A stretch of 64,000 bases of DNA from Haloglycomyces albus DSM 45210 (GTDB lineage Bacteria; Actinomycetota; Actinomycetes; Mycobacteriales; Micromonosporaceae): positions 1,609,615 to 1,673,614 of the forward strand of contig NZ_AZUQ01000001.1 of assembly GCF_000527155.1 (NCBI RefSeq), read 5' to 3'. The notes below the pieces were generated by a model. That model was not told the origin of the DNA, ran no database searches, and saw nothing but the letters and a program-made list of their open reading frames with translations. The translations under genes and the position numbers were made by a program. Below, in pieces: positions 34,644-44,084 of the stretch. Numbering within the stretch: position 1 is the first letter of the stretch; each line of letters starts with the position of its first letter.

Positions 34644-37076
34644 TCACTCGTCATTGCGGGGAGGTCCCGGCAGTTCCGGCGGACCGCGGTCGTCGTCTTC
34701 ATCATCTTCGTCGTCGTCATCATCGTCATAGTCGGATCCGTCTGAGATGAGGATGTAAATCGGCGCTCCGGACGGTGCTGATCCGGTGACGGACGTGGAG
34801 TAGGCCTGCCCCTTCGGACAGGACGACGGGGACTGGGTCGGTGACACCCGTGCTTGGAATCCAGCGGCGGAAATCTTCGATACCGCGTCGGAAGGGTCTT
34901 CGCACTTGATCTTGGGTACTTTGACCAGATCGTCGCCCTTGATCATCTCCTTGGTGGGAGGCTCCCAGTCGCCTTCTTTGGAGGATGTGGTTTTCAGGAT
35001 GTCGAGTCCGGTGTCGATGACCTTGTCTCCCCAGCCGCGCGCGACGTTGGTGTGGGTGTAGCTGTCCGGGTCTCCGACGAAGGTGGCGGTGGTGGCGGAC
35101 GGGGTTGATCCTACGAACCAGTACGCGCGCTCTTCGTCGGCGGTACCGGTCTTGCCGAAGATCGGTTCGCCGAATCCGGACGCCTGTTTGGCGGTCGCAC
35201 CGCTGCATCGGGTCTTGTCGCCGTCATAGGCGACAGTGCAGTGTCCGGCGCTGACGGCGGCGTCGGCGATCTCCTTATCGATCACCTGCTCGCAATCAGG
35301 TTGAGTCGGTTCTTCCCACTCGGTTCCATCGGAGTCGTAGATGGCCTTGACCGGAAGCGGCTCGCAGTGTTGACCTCCAGCGGCCACGGTGGCGAACGAT
35401 TCGGCCATGTCGATGGGAGGTATGGGATCAAAGCCAAGAGTGAAGGTTCCGAGCGAAGTGTCGAGAGTACCCGCTTCCTTGCCCTTCTGGAGCGCCGAGT
35501 CCGGTTCACGGAACTCCACGCCCAGACGCTCGGCCATCTCGACGGCCTTGGAGACTCCCACCATTTCCTGCAATTGCACGAAGACGGTATTCGAGGAGCG
35601 GCCGAAGGCCTTCCATAGGTTATAGGTGCCGCCGCTCATCCAGTCCGAATCGTTTTCGGGGCACCATTGGTCGCCGCATACGGCCGTCGCGCCTTCACCC
35701 GCCGCATAGATGGACGGGTACTCCCGAGGGCTGGGGATGGTGGTGCGGAGTGGATAACCCTCTTCCAAGCCCGCCAGAAGTGTGAACATTTTAAACGTCG
35801 ATCCGGCCGGATACCCGTACGAGGCGTCGTTTCCGCTGAGGAGCGGAAGCGTGGTGTTGGGATAATTTGACGGGATATCGGTGCGTTCGTCATAGCGTGG
35901 ACCGTTGTTGGATTGGTCGAGGCTGTAGACCCGGTTGATCGCCATGACGGTGACGTGACCGGTTCCCGGGGTAAGTGCGACCGAACCGTGCGCACGCTGA
36001 TCGTCGTTGTCGGCCTTATCGTGCACGGAGTCCATGGCCTTCTGCTGTGCCTCCGGGTCGAGCGAGGTGACCACATTGAACCCGCCGCGCTTGAGGAGAT
36101 TGAGGCGTTCTACTCTGGACTCTCCGAACGCCTCCTGTTCCGCCCACCAGTCGGTGAAGTAATCGCAGAAGAATCCCCAGTTGTTCGGTTCCGCGGCGTT
36201 GCATTCATTGCGTGCCGGGCGTGGGTCGAGGTCGAGTCCCTCGGATTTCGCCTGGGTGGCCTTTTGTGAGGTAATCCGTTCATCGTCGGCCATGCGATCC
36301 AATACCCAGTTGCGACGATCCAGGATTCTGTCCTCATTGGTCGTATCCCCGATCAGCAGCCCGTCGGCGTAGGAGGGGTATTTGGGAAGGGCGGCAATGA
36401 AGGCGGCCTGATGCAACTCGAGTTCCGCCGGTGCCGTATTGAAGTACGTATAGGAGGCCGCGTGGACACCGTACGAGTGGTTTCCGAGGTAGACAACGTT
36501 CAGATATCCCTCGAGAATGTCGTCTTTGCTGAGCTCCTTTTCCAAGTCAAGGGCGTACTTGATTTCCCTCAGCTTCCGGTCGGGGGTGCGCTGGGTGGCC
36601 TCAATGATGTCGGCGACCGACGTCGAGTTGTACCGCAGGGTATTGCGGACGTACTGCATGGTGATCGTCGAAGCGCCGTGGGGGTTGTCGCCGGAGATCG
36701 TCGCAGCGGTGGCGCGTATCAGTCCGGGGAAATCGACGCCGCCATGATCTCGAAAGTTGGAGTCCTCAGCGGACAACACGGCGTCGACAACGTTCTGCCC
36801 GTTCTCTTCCAGGGGGATCTGACGTCGGTTTTCTTGAAAGAACCTGGTGATGAGAGTCTCGCCGTCACTGGCGAACACGTTAGTCGTTTGTGGAGCGTGG
36901 GCTTCGGTCAGTTCGGTGGGAAGGGTATCGTAGAAATCGAGCGCCTTGTCGGCGACGTAACCCGGTCCCGCCACGATGGGAAGTACGAGCGCGGCGACGA
37001 GTATTCCGGCCAATATCGAGCCGGACACGAGTTTGAATAGGGAACCAATGGGGCGGAGGACTCTCAGCTTCTGCAC
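34644..37076 (-). CDS. ponA: Bifunctional penicillin-binding protein (class A, PonA2-like)
   Basis: The 810-residue enzyme polymerises and cross-links peptidoglycan. A membrane anchor (residues 17-40) is followed by a GT51 domain with catalytic Glu104 in SAEDSNFRDHGG, then a transpeptidase domain with Ser426 in PAGSTFK, SSN in GRSSNTVF and KTG in FGKTGTADEERAYW. A PASTA domain follows (KGDDLVKVPKIKCEDPSDAVSKI...), then an unusual tail rich in consecutive Asp and Glu ending in PPELPGPPRNDE. It is divergent from whiB and near the ArsA-like pair, the arrangement of M. tuberculosis ponA2-whiB4-Rv3680-Rv3679. Confidence 0.95.
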   Translation of the reverse strand: MQKLRVLRPIGSLFKLVSGSILAGILVAALVLPIVAGPGYVADKALDFYDTLPTELTEAHAPQTTNVFASDGETLITRFFQENRRQIPLEENGQNVVDAVLSAEDSNFRDHGGVDFPGLIRATAATISGDNPHGASTITMQYVRNTLRYNSTSVADIIEATQRTPDRKLREIKYALDLEKELSKDDILEGYLNVVYLGNHSYGVHAASYTYFNTAPAELELHQAAFIAALPKYPSYADGLLIGDTTNEDRILDRRNWVLDRMADDERITSQKATQAKSEGLDLDPRPARNECNAAEPNNWGFFCDYFTDWWAEQEAFGESRVERLNLLKRGGFNVVTSLDPEAQQKAMDSVHDKADNDDQRAHGSVALTPGTGHVTVMAINRVYSLDQSNNGPRYDERTDIPSNYPNTTLPLLSGNDASYGYPAGSTFKMFTLLAGLEEGYPLRTTIPSPREYPSIYAAGEGATAVCGDQWCPENDSDWMSGGTYNLWKAFGRSSNTVFVQLQEMVGVSKAVEMAERLGVEFREPDSALQKGKEAGTLDTSLGTFTLGFDPIPPIDMAESFATVAAGGQHCEPLPVKAIYDSDGTEWEEPTQPDCEQVIDKEIADAAVSAGHCTVAYDGDKTRCSGATAKQASGFGEPIFGKTGTADEERAYWFVGSTPSATTATFVGDPDSYTHTNVARGWGDKVIDTGLDILKTTSSKEGDWEPPTKEMIKGDDLVKVPKIKCEDPSDAVSKISAAGFQARVSPTQSPSSCPKGQAYSTSVTGSAPSGAPIYILISDGSDYDDDDDDEDDEDDDRGPPELPGPPRNDE

Positions 37077-37375
37077 CCCTCCAGCTTAGTTGCTGACTCG
37101 TGTTCGCCTTTTGATCCGGTCGGTGGATACCTGCGTATCCAACATTTCGAAGTCGGAAAAGGGTTGATCTGTCTCCGAATCGTTATGTTTTAATGACCTT
37201 AGCTATATCTGAAATTCCCTCCGGTGTTCACCCGAACGTGATCAATTTCGCGTCGGATAGTAGTCAAATAACAACTAAGGGTGTATTGTCTGACATACGG
37301 CAACAATGAGTAGCGTTACCAACACGTATCGCCGTAAGTGGGTATGAAGGGAAACCAGACAGGGAGGTCCAGCAG

Positions 37376-37777
37376 ATGGGACTGCTGATCGACTGGACGA
37401 CGAAGGCCCTATGCCAGGAGGGCGATCCGGACGCCTTGTTTGTTCAAGGTGCGGAACAGAATAACGCCAAGAAAATTTGCCGGGGATGCCCAGTCAGACT
37501 GGAATGTCTCGCCGATGCGCTCGACAATCAAATCGAGTTCGGGGTATGGGGCGGAATGACCGAACGCGAACGGCGCGCCCTTCTGCGGAAACACCCGGGA
37601 GTGCGGTCGTGGCGTCGCGTCTTCGAGGCAGCCCTCGAAGAGGAGCAACGCAATGCGAAGAAGAAAGGCATGCGTATGCCCACCTCGATTGGTGGATTAA
37701 TTCGCATTGAAGATAACCCACTGCGCCTTACCGGTGGTAGTGGGTTTTCTTATGCGGACAATGGCCCACTAATGTGA
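37376..37777 (+). CDS. whiB4: WhiB-family iron-sulfur regulator (WhiB4/WblA-like)
   Basis: The 133-residue product has the four Fe-S cysteines Cys13, Cys35, Cys38 and Cys44 (CxxC in ICRGCPVRLEC) and the GVWGGMTERERR turn, followed by a basic C-terminal region (RNAKKKGMRM) that binds DNA or sigma factor. WhiB proteins sense redox state or NO and control development and cell-wall genes. Assignment to the WhiB4/WblA group rests mainly on its neighbours. GGAGGT at 37362-37367 supports the start. The 3' end overlaps the convergent ATPase gene by 50 bases and contains a terminator. Confidence 0.9.
   Translation: MGLLIDWTTKALCQEGDPDALFVQGAEQNNAKKICRGCPVRLECLADALDNQIEFGVWGGMTERERRALLRKHPGVRSWRRVFEAALEEEQRNAKKKGMRMPTSIGGLIRIEDNPLRLTGGSGFSYADNGPLM
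37715..37750. terminator. Terminator inside overlapping 3' gene ends
   Basis: AACCCACT at 37715-37722 pairs with AGTGGGTT at 37739-37746, followed by TTTTCTT. It lies within the last codons of both whiB and the convergent ATPase gene. Confidence 0.65.
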
Positions 37778-38918
37778 AAGTATCCGATGACATGTCGGTC
37801 ATGGGACTGTGCAGCGGAGTGAAGAACTCCCGCAAACCGTCCAGATCCGCGATCTCAACCCCCCGCAACGGCACCTCTCGCACCGGTATCTCCGGAAACG
37901 CCGCCGAAAAACGAGCCGCGATGTGCTCTTGTGTGCTGCGACGCCGAGCCATCTGGGCATGTACCTCCAACACCCCGGCGGCACCCGCACCCGGATTCAC
38001 CGCTTCCAACACCTCCGCCGCAGCCGAAGCCCGGTCGGCCGACAGACAGGCCAACAACGGTTCACACTGATTCAACACCAATCCCGCGACCGGTAGCCGC
38101 TCCGATTTCAAACGCCGCGAAAAATACACCGCCTCCGCAACGGCGGGTTCGTCGGGGATCGCCACCACGAGAAACGCCGTCTCCGGGCTGCGCAACACCG
38201 AAAACGTGCGGTCCGCGCGCTCGCGAAACCCGCCGAAGGTGTCCTGCAAACCGGCGGTGAACTCCGCGATGTCGGTCAGCAAATGCCCGCCGAGAACCTT
38301 ATTGAAGACTCGAGTCATCACCGCCGCGCTCGTACCCATCAGCGAAAGAACCGAGCGACGAGGTCGGCCCGGCACGGAAGCGGCCAGCATGCGAATCATC
38401 GGCCCGTCCATGAGGCGCGCCAATCGAGCAGGCGCGTCCAGGAAATCCAGCGCCGACCGTGACGGGGGAGTGTCGACGACGATCAGATCCCAGCGGTCCT
38501 CCGCACGCAGACGGCTCAAACGCTCCATCGCCATGTATTCCTGTGTGCCGCTAAACGTCGTGGATAGGGCCTGGTAGAAGGGATTTGCCAGAATCGAGCG
38601 CGCCTTCTCGGGTTCGGCCTGTTCGTTCACCACCTGATCGAAAGTCTGCTTCATGTCGAGCATCATCGCGTCCAGACTCCCGTCGCGGAGCCCCTCGATA
38701 CGGTGTGGCTCATTTCCGAGTTCATTGAGCCCGAGCGCCTGTGCCAAACGTTTGGCCGGGTCGATGGTCATGACCACGACTCGTCGCCCGTGCCGTTCCG
38801 CAGCGTTCAACGCCACCGCAGCGGCCGTGGAGGTCTTACCTACACCGCCCGAACCACAACAGACGATGATACGACGATCAGGGTCGCCGGTTATTCCGTC
38901 GATGTCGAAGTCATTCAC
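37728..38918 (-). CDS. ArsA/Get3-like ATPase, second of a pair
   Basis: The 396-residue protein has a deviant P-loop CGSGGVGKTSTAAAVALNAA near the N-terminus and TIDPAKRLAQALGL, both typical of ArsA/Get3-type ATPases. It corresponds to Rv3680, which with Rv3679 forms a Get3-like pair in mycobacteria. The start is a GTG at 38918 that overlaps the stop of the partner gene by 8 bases, giving strong translational coupling. A longer frame to 39071 reads through the partner and is rejected. The role is not arsenite export; no ArsB is present. Confidence 0.88.
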   Translation of the reverse strand: MNDFDIDGITGDPDRRIIVCCGSGGVGKTSTAAAVALNAAERHGRRVVVMTIDPAKRLAQALGLNELGNEPHRIEGLRDGSLDAMMLDMKQTFDQVVNEQAEPEKARSILANPFYQALSTTFSGTQEYMAMERLSRLRAEDRWDLIVVDTPPSRSALDFLDAPARLARLMDGPMIRMLAASVPGRPRRSVLSLMGTSAAVMTRVFNKVLGGHLLTDIAEFTAGLQDTFGGFRERADRTFSVLRSPETAFLVVAIPDEPAVAEAVYFSRRLKSERLPVAGLVLNQCEPLLACLSADRASAAAEVLEAVNPGAGAAGVLEVHAQMARRRSTQEHIAARFSAAFPEIPVREVPLRGVEIADLDGLREFFTPLHSPMTDMSSDTFTLVGHCPHKKTHYHR

Positions 38919-39885
38919 GATCGCACTCCTCTCCGGCCTGCCGCACCACCTCGGCGATCCGATACAGACCACCGGCGTCCACACCCTCGACCAGTTCAGG
39001 GACCAACATTCCGTCAATGTCCCGCCGGGCGAGCTCATCGCGATACTCGCGCTGCGCTCGTACCTGGCCAAGCCGGCGTTCGTACTGAGCGGTCAACGCC
39101 TCGACCATTCCGTCCGCGCCGTCGATGTCAACCTGATTGAGCGCCTGACGTAGAGAGGAGTCATCCACTTCAGGGTGATCCTGGCTCACCGTCCGATTCA
39201 ACATGACCGCGCCCACCGGCAGTTCGACACCCCGCAACTCCGCGATCGTGTCCAAACTTTCCTGAACCGACATGGCCGTAGGAAGGGTGGCGATATGAAC
39301 CGCGGTTTCCGGCGAATGAAGCAACTTCGCCACCGAACGCGAATGACGACCGATCGGACCCGTCTTCGCCAGCCGTTTACTCTCCACCGTCACATTGAGA
39401 AAGCGAGTGATACGTCCGCTGGGAGGCGCGTCGACGACCACCGCGTCATACGACCAGCGACCTTGCTGCGAACGCGACGTGATCTCCTTGATCTTTCCGG
39501 TCAGAAGAATGTCCTTCAAACCAGGGGCGACCGTGGTCGCGAAGTCCACCGCGCCGGCCTTCCGCAGCACCTTCCCCGCATAACCCATGTGGTAGTACAT
39601 CTCCAGGTACTCCAGGAACGCTTTATCGATGTCGATCGACAGGCCGTAGACCTCTCCACCTCCGAGGCCGGAGGTCACCAGGCGCTCCCCGTAAGGCAGC
39701 GGAGGAATCCCGAAGGTAGTGGCTATTTCCTGGCGGTCCTCCAACTCCACGAGCAATATCTTCTTCCCGGCATCGGCCAATGCCAAGGCCAAGGAGGCCG
39801 CCAGCGTGGTTTTACCGCTGCCTCCCTTTCCGGTGACGAAATGCAGCCGCGGGGGAGGCCCGGACGACGTTCGCATTGAACTCAC
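38911..39885 (-). CDS. ArsA/Get3-like ATPase, first of a pair
   Basis: The 324-residue protein starts with TGKGGSGKTTLAASLALALA, the Get3/ArsA P-loop, and has LVELEDRQEIATTFGIPPL and VVVDAPPSGRITRFL as further nucleotide motifs. It corresponds to Rv3679. Published mycobacterial work links the pair to glycerol and nitric-oxide tolerance; the same role here is inferred from gene order. The start is GTG at 39885 or ATG at 39876. Confidence 0.88.
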   Translation of the reverse strand: MSSMRTSSGPPPRLHFVTGKGGSGKTTLAASLALALADAGKKILLVELEDRQEIATTFGIPPLPYGERLVTSGLGGGEVYGLSIDIDKAFLEYLEMYYHMGYAGKVLRKAGAVDFATTVAPGLKDILLTGKIKEITSRSQQGRWSYDAVVVDAPPSGRITRFLNVTVESKRLAKTGPIGRHSRSVAKLLHSPETAVHIATLPTAMSVQESLDTIAELRGVELPVGAVMLNRTVSQDHPEVDDSSLRQALNQVDIDGADGMVEALTAQYERRLGQVRAQREYRDELARRDIDGMLVPELVEGVDAGGLYRIAEVVRQAGEECDRE

Positions 39886-39932
39886 AATCCGATACTACCG
39901 TTCATGCCGGATTCAATATCGATAGGCGGACA

Positions 39933-40466
39933 TCAATTCTCAGTGAGCCCGCAGATCATCCACTGCGGTTCAGAATCCTCCGCCACCAGATCGAACTCCA
40001 GCGTGGCGGACTGTGTGCCGGAAATGGAGAACTCCGCTTCGACGGTGGCCTCACCGAGCGACCGTGAGGTCTCGGTAACGTTCCCCCACTGCAGTTCTTC
40101 GTTCGCCGCCAGCACCCCCAACTGCGCCACCGCGTCCTCGAAGTCGCGAGTTGATTTCTGCTCGCAGGTCCATTCCGCCGCGGCGGCGGAGTCCTGCTCG
40201 TCCAACAGGGCGGTGAGAAACGACTCGACGGTATTGCTCGGGGTGTCGTTGACCTCTTCGAAGTCGACGAAAAAACGCATGGCGACCCACACCATCGCCG
40301 CCATGAACAAGCACGCGGCGATAACGGTCGCATAGGTCCACTTCCTTCGCCCCGGCGCGGACAGTCCATCGTCCAGGCTGGAAATACGTCGGTGATCGGA
40401 GTCGGCCGTGGGGTGTTCGGCGTCGTCGCTGGTGACTTGGGTTTTGATCGGATTCTTGGTAGGCAC
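39933..40466 (-). CDS. Single-pass membrane protein of unknown function (possible nuclear-transport-factor-like domain)
   Basis: The 177-residue protein has a cytoplasmic N-terminus of about 45 residues, one membrane segment (TYATVIAACLFMAAMVWVAMRFF) and an outer domain beginning VNDTPSNTVESFLTALLDEQDSAAAAEWTC, which resembles DUF4878 or lumazine-binding-like domains. Two Cys in the outer part could pair. AGGGAGT at 40471-40477 places the start at the GTG at 40466. Function unknown. Confidence 0.7.
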   Translation of the reverse strand: MPTKNPIKTQVTSDDAEHPTADSDHRRISSLDDGLSAPGRRKWTYATVIAACLFMAAMVWVAMRFFVDFEEVNDTPSNTVESFLTALLDEQDSAAAAEWTCEQKSTRDFEDAVAQLGVLAANEELQWGNVTETSRSLGEATVEAEFSISGTQSATLEFDLVAEDSEPQWMICGLTEN

Positions 40467-40679
40467 AGAGACTCCCTGTGATGGTCGAAACATTATGGGA
40501 GGCGACGCTGGACGCAGTGTATCGACCCCCGTGACGGCGGTCAATGCACCACGAACGGCTTAACGAACAAGAGGGCGGAAAGGTTACGAGCCGCTACCGT
40601 CCAGCTCGGTCGAAAGCGGGAACCACACAACACACCGGGTGGATTGGGGAATTCGCACCGGAGCGCTTAAGCTGGAGAT

Positions 40680-41765
40680 ATGAATGACGTCATCTCATTT
40701 TCTCGTGGAGCGCCGTCCCTCGACATCATCGATGTGGAGGGGCTGAAACAAGCCACCGCGGCCGCTCTGGACGAAGACCCGGCCCGTACGACCACCTATG
40801 GCACCTCGGTTGGGTACGTGCCACTACGGGAATGGATCGCGGCCAAACACGACGTCGCACCAGAGAACGTAGTCGTCACCAACGGCTCGATGCAAGCCGA
40901 CGCCTTCCTCTTCGACCAGTTGGTCAGCCCCGACTCCCCGGTGGTCGTCGAACGTCCCACCTACGACCGGACCCTGCTCGGCCTGCGCAATCGCCAAGGA
41001 CAGTTGCACCCGATCGGAGTGGAATCCGACGGAATCAACGTCGATGAACTGGAACAACGCCTCAAAGACGGGCTCCGCCCCGTCATGGCCCACATCATCC
41101 CCAACTTCCAGAACCCGGCCGGAGTGACGTTGACCGAAGAGAAGCGCACCCGCCTGCTCGCGCTCGCCGAAGAGTACGACTTCACGATCTTCGAAGACGA
41201 TCCTTACCTGGACATCCGGTTCCGTGGGCAACAGCTTCCCACCCTCCTGTCACAGGACACCAACGGTCGAGTGGTGTACGCGTCGTCGTTCTCGAAGACC
41301 GTATGCCCCGGTCTGCGGACCGGCTACCTCATCGGCCCGGCCGACCTGATCGCAAAGGTGGCGAAAGCCGCGACCAACACCTACATCGCGCCCAACCAGT
41401 ACGCCGAATCCACCATCTACCAGTTCGCCAAATCGGGTGCGCTGGAGCGTTCGATCGCCACGGTGAAGGAGGCCTTGGAGGCTCGTGTGGACCAGTTGGC
41501 CGCCAGCCTACGCGCCCACCTGCCGAACGCCTCGTTCGTGGTTCCGGACGGGGGATACTTCCTCTGGGTGGACCTTGGTGAAGGCGTGGACTGCGCGAAG
41601 GTACAGGCCGCCGCGCTCGACGAAGGAGTGCAGGTGGTCAAGGGGACCGACTTCGTGGTCGACGGTGGCGAGTCCTGCCTGCGTCTGGCCTACTCGGCCG
41701 TCGCGGTCGACCAAATCGACGAAGGCGTGCGTCGCCTCGCGAAGGCGGTCGAAGCCACGCGTTAA
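40680..41765 (+). CDS. PLP-dependent aminotransferase (class I/II, LysN/ARO8-like)
   Basis: The 361-residue enzyme is a fold-type I aminotransferase. The PLP Lys is in SSFSKTVCPGLRTGY; NFQNPAGVTLTEEKR, EDDPYLDIRF and GGYFLWVDL are typical of the group related to MocR C-terminal domains, 2-aminoadipate and valine transaminases. No DNA-binding domain is attached, so it is an enzyme rather than a MocR regulator. The substrate is not defined by sequence. Confidence 0.88.
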   Translation: MNDVISFSRGAPSLDIIDVEGLKQATAAALDEDPARTTTYGTSVGYVPLREWIAAKHDVAPENVVVTNGSMQADAFLFDQLVSPDSPVVVERPTYDRTLLGLRNRQGQLHPIGVESDGINVDELEQRLKDGLRPVMAHIIPNFQNPAGVTLTEEKRTRLLALAEEYDFTIFEDDPYLDIRFRGQQLPTLLSQDTNGRVVYASSFSKTVCPGLRTGYLIGPADLIAKVAKAATNTYIAPNQYAESTIYQFAKSGALERSIATVKEALEARVDQLAASLRAHLPNASFVVPDGGYFLWVDLGEGVDCAKVQAAALDEGVQVVKGTDFVVDGGESCLRLAYSAVAVDQIDEGVRRLAKAVEATR

Positions 41766-41911
41766 TCGCGGCGTTCGACGCTTAATGAGTGCTCGTGAGA
41801 GGTATCGGGACGGTGTCTCCACGAGCACTCGCAACGCTTTTACGGGTGGTTATTACGATTGGCCGACACAGTCGGAACGCCCGGCCCGGGTCCGTGTGCG
41901 GCTTCGGGCCA

Positions 41912-42295
41912 CTAGCGAGATTCGATGGGCGCTTCGTCAGCGGTAACGGAGGCGGCCGCTTCAGCGTCGGCACGATCCCAGCTTTCGGAATCGTCAAGGA
42001 TTTCATCGGCGAGCAATTCTTCGCCCATGCGTTCGGTACGGCGCTTATAAGCCCAGTAGGTCACCGCTCCGGCCACCACAGCGCCAAGTGAGGCGAAGCC
42101 GACGATTACCGGCCAGTTGCGCTGTTTGGCCTGGGAACTCGAATTGCCGAACTTGACCATGACGGCACGCATTTTCGGGGCCGCCGCCTCACGCGCTTGA
42201 TCAGAAGCGGTTACCGCAGCGTTCTTAAAGTGGGTGGCACCCTGGGAGAGAGAATCTTTCACTGCGTTCGTGGACGATTTGCGGCAAAAACCCAT
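41912..42295 (-). CDS. Small single-pass membrane protein, unknown function
   Basis: The 127-residue protein has a soluble N-terminal half rich in Ala, Lys and Ser, one membrane segment (NWPVIVGFASLGAVVAGAVTYWAY) and an acidic tail. AAGGAGG lies 7 bases before the ATG at 42295. It resembles actinobacterial hypothetical membrane proteins often next to ppiA (Rv0008c-like position), but I cannot name a family. It is divergent from ppiA. Confidence 0.7.
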   Translation of the reverse strand: MGFCRKSSTNAVKDSLSQGATHFKNAAVTASDQAREAAAPKMRAVMVKFGNSSSQAKQRNWPVIVGFASLGAVVAGAVTYWAYKRRTERMGEELLADEILDDSESWDRADAEAAASVTADEAPIESR

Positions 42296-42399
42296 TATGA
42301 AGCCTCCTTCGATATTGCTGTTGTTCATACTGCCTTGCTTTGTGACGCTCGACCGGCAAAACGCTAAGAAAGTTGGAGTCGGCTTGGTCATCTGGCACC

Positions 42400-42921
42400 A
42401 TGGACGCCATGACAGACGCAACGCTACACACCAATGTGGGCGACATCAACATGACGCTTTTCGACCTACAAGCTCCGAAAACCGTCGAAAACTTCGTTGG
42501 TCTCGCGGAAGGCACCAAAGACTACATCGACCCCAATACCGGACAGCCCGGTTCGGGACCTTACTACAACGGTGTTGTCTTCCACCGCGTTATCGACGGC
42601 TTTATGATCCAGACCGGCGACCCGACCGGCACGGGAACCGGTGGCCCCGGGTACAAGTTCGGCGACGAGATCCACCCTGATCTCCACTTCGGACAACCGT
42701 ACCTCCTCGCCATGGCCAACGCCGGCCCCGGAACCAACGGCAGCCAGTTCTTCATCTCCGTGCAGCCGACGCCGCACTTGACCGGCCGTCACACGATCTT
42801 CGGTGAAGTCGCCGACGACGAGAGCAAGCGTGTGGTCGACTCCATCGCCACAACGCAGACCGACCCGAAGGACCGTCCGGTTAACGACATTGTGATCGAA
42901 TCGGTGGAAGTCAAGCGCTAA
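42400..42921 (+). CDS. ppiA: Cyclophilin-type peptidyl-prolyl cis-trans isomerase
   Basis: The roughly 173-residue protein matches mycobacterial Ppi[28 protein letters not shown] contains the catalytic Arg and Phe-Met, [17 protein letters not shown] the Gln/Phe active-site wall, and [14 protein letters not shown] the remaining His. It assists proline-limited folding. No signal peptide is present, so it is cytoplasmic. Start codons at 42400 and 42409 are both possible and neither has a strong ribosome site. Confidence 0.95.
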   Translation: MDAMTDATLHTNVGDINMTLFDLQAPKTVENFVGLAEGTKDYIDPNTGQPGSGPYYNGVVFHRVIDGFMIQTGDPTGTGTGGPGYKFGDEIHPDLHFGQPYLLAMANAGPGTNGSQFFISVQPTPHLTGRHTIFGEVADDESKRVVDSIATTQTDPKDRPVNDIVIESVEVKR

Positions 42922-43065
42922 GACTGTTCCGCTCGGTCTCACCACAGAGACGTTCAGGCTAATCCGCCGTAACGGGAACCCCCGGACAGCACTATTGGGG
43001 AGGACCGTTGCGGCGGAGTATTATCGAGCCAATTCGTGCTGACTGGGAGGCCGGAAAGGGAATTC

Positions 43066-43986
43066 ATGGACGACGACCAAGTACCGGTGTGTTATCGCCA
43101 CAAAAACCGGGAAACGTACCTGAGCTGTGTACGCTGTGAGCGGCCCATCTGCGTGGAATGTCGTCGTGAAGCGCCCGTAGGTTTTCAATGCCCGGAATGC
43201 GTGCGCCGAGACAACAAGACGGTACGTCAGGCGCGAACCCGATTCGGAGCCACTCACGGTCTGGGTGAAAAGGGCATTGTCACCTTGACCCTCATCGGCC
43301 TTAACGTGGCCGTCTTTCTCTTTACCTTGATGTACGGCACCGGGGTATTCCTCGGCCAGGTCACGCCGTTGCACGCCGCCTTCAGCTTCATGGGTATCAA
43401 CGGCGACTTCGCCTTCGTGCTCGCCGACCCGTTCGGCCAGGTACAGGCCTGGTCAACTGTGGCGGGAGGTGGCTACTACCGCTACATCACGTCCATGTTC
43501 CTGCATTACGGTGCTCTTCACCTGCTCATGAACATGGTGGTGCTGTGGATTATCGGACGGGTCCTGGAAAAGGACCTCGGACCGGCCCGCTTCCTCAGCC
43601 TCTATCTCATTTCCGGCCTGTTCGGTGGGCTGCTTACCCTCTTCTTTTCACCGACGTCATTGGCGGCGGGAGCCTCTGGGGCGATCTTCGGTCTCTTTGG
43701 GGCATTGCTCCTGGTCAACCGCAAACTCGGACGAGACAATTTCGGCCTCTACGTGATCTTGGCACTGAACCTGGTGATCACCTTCGGCAACGAAAGCATC
43801 TCCGCGACCGGCCACATCGGCGGATTCATCGGTGGGCTGTTGTGCGGCGCCGTACTCACTTTCGCCCCCCGAGAGAAACGCGCGGTCTATCACTGGGTAG
43901 GCTTCGGTCTCCTCGTAGTGGCAGTCGTAATGTTGACGCTCGTCCGAGCCGGAACCCTTCTGACGGGGGCAACGACGGTCACCTAA
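43066..43986 (+). CDS. Rhomboid-family serine protease with N-terminal zinc finger
   Basis: The 306-residue membrane protein starts with a B-box-like zinc finger (CYRHKNRETYLSCVRCERPICVECRREAPVGFQCPEC), followed by the rhomboid domain. HLLMNMVVLWIIGR supplies the oxyanion Asn, GASGAIFGL the catalytic Ser and ATGHIGGFIGG the catalytic His. Rhomboids cut membrane proteins within the bilayer. Six to seven segments are apparent. AAAGGG at 43055-43060 sets the ATG at 43066. Confidence 0.92.
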   Translation: MDDDQVPVCYRHKNRETYLSCVRCERPICVECRREAPVGFQCPECVRRDNKTVRQARTRFGATHGLGEKGIVTLTLIGLNVAVFLFTLMYGTGVFLGQVTPLHAAFSFMGINGDFAFVLADPFGQVQAWSTVAGGGYYRYITSMFLHYGALHLLMNMVVLWIIGRVLEKDLGPARFLSLYLISGLFGGLLTLFFSPTSLAAGASGAIFGLFGALLLVNRKLGRDNFGLYVILALNLVITFGNESISATGHIGGFIGGLLCGAVLTFAPREKRAVYHWVGFGLLVVAVVMLTLVRAGTLLTGATTVT

Positions 43987-44084
43987 AAGGACCGAACGTG
44001 CGGAGATTGCCGAACACAAGGCGGGACGGCGGTAAAGTCGGTTCCACCTTCCCGGCTCGGCGATAAATCCTGGGAAGGGGCGGC

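Noticed and set aside
37728-39885. Arsenite efflux ATPases
   Set aside because: The ArsA-like pair lacks ArsB and ArsR neighbours and matches the Rv3679-Rv3680 arrangement, so arsenic export is unlikely.
40680-41765. MocR transcription factor
   Set aside because: The aminotransferase domain is alone; no GntR DNA-binding domain precedes it.
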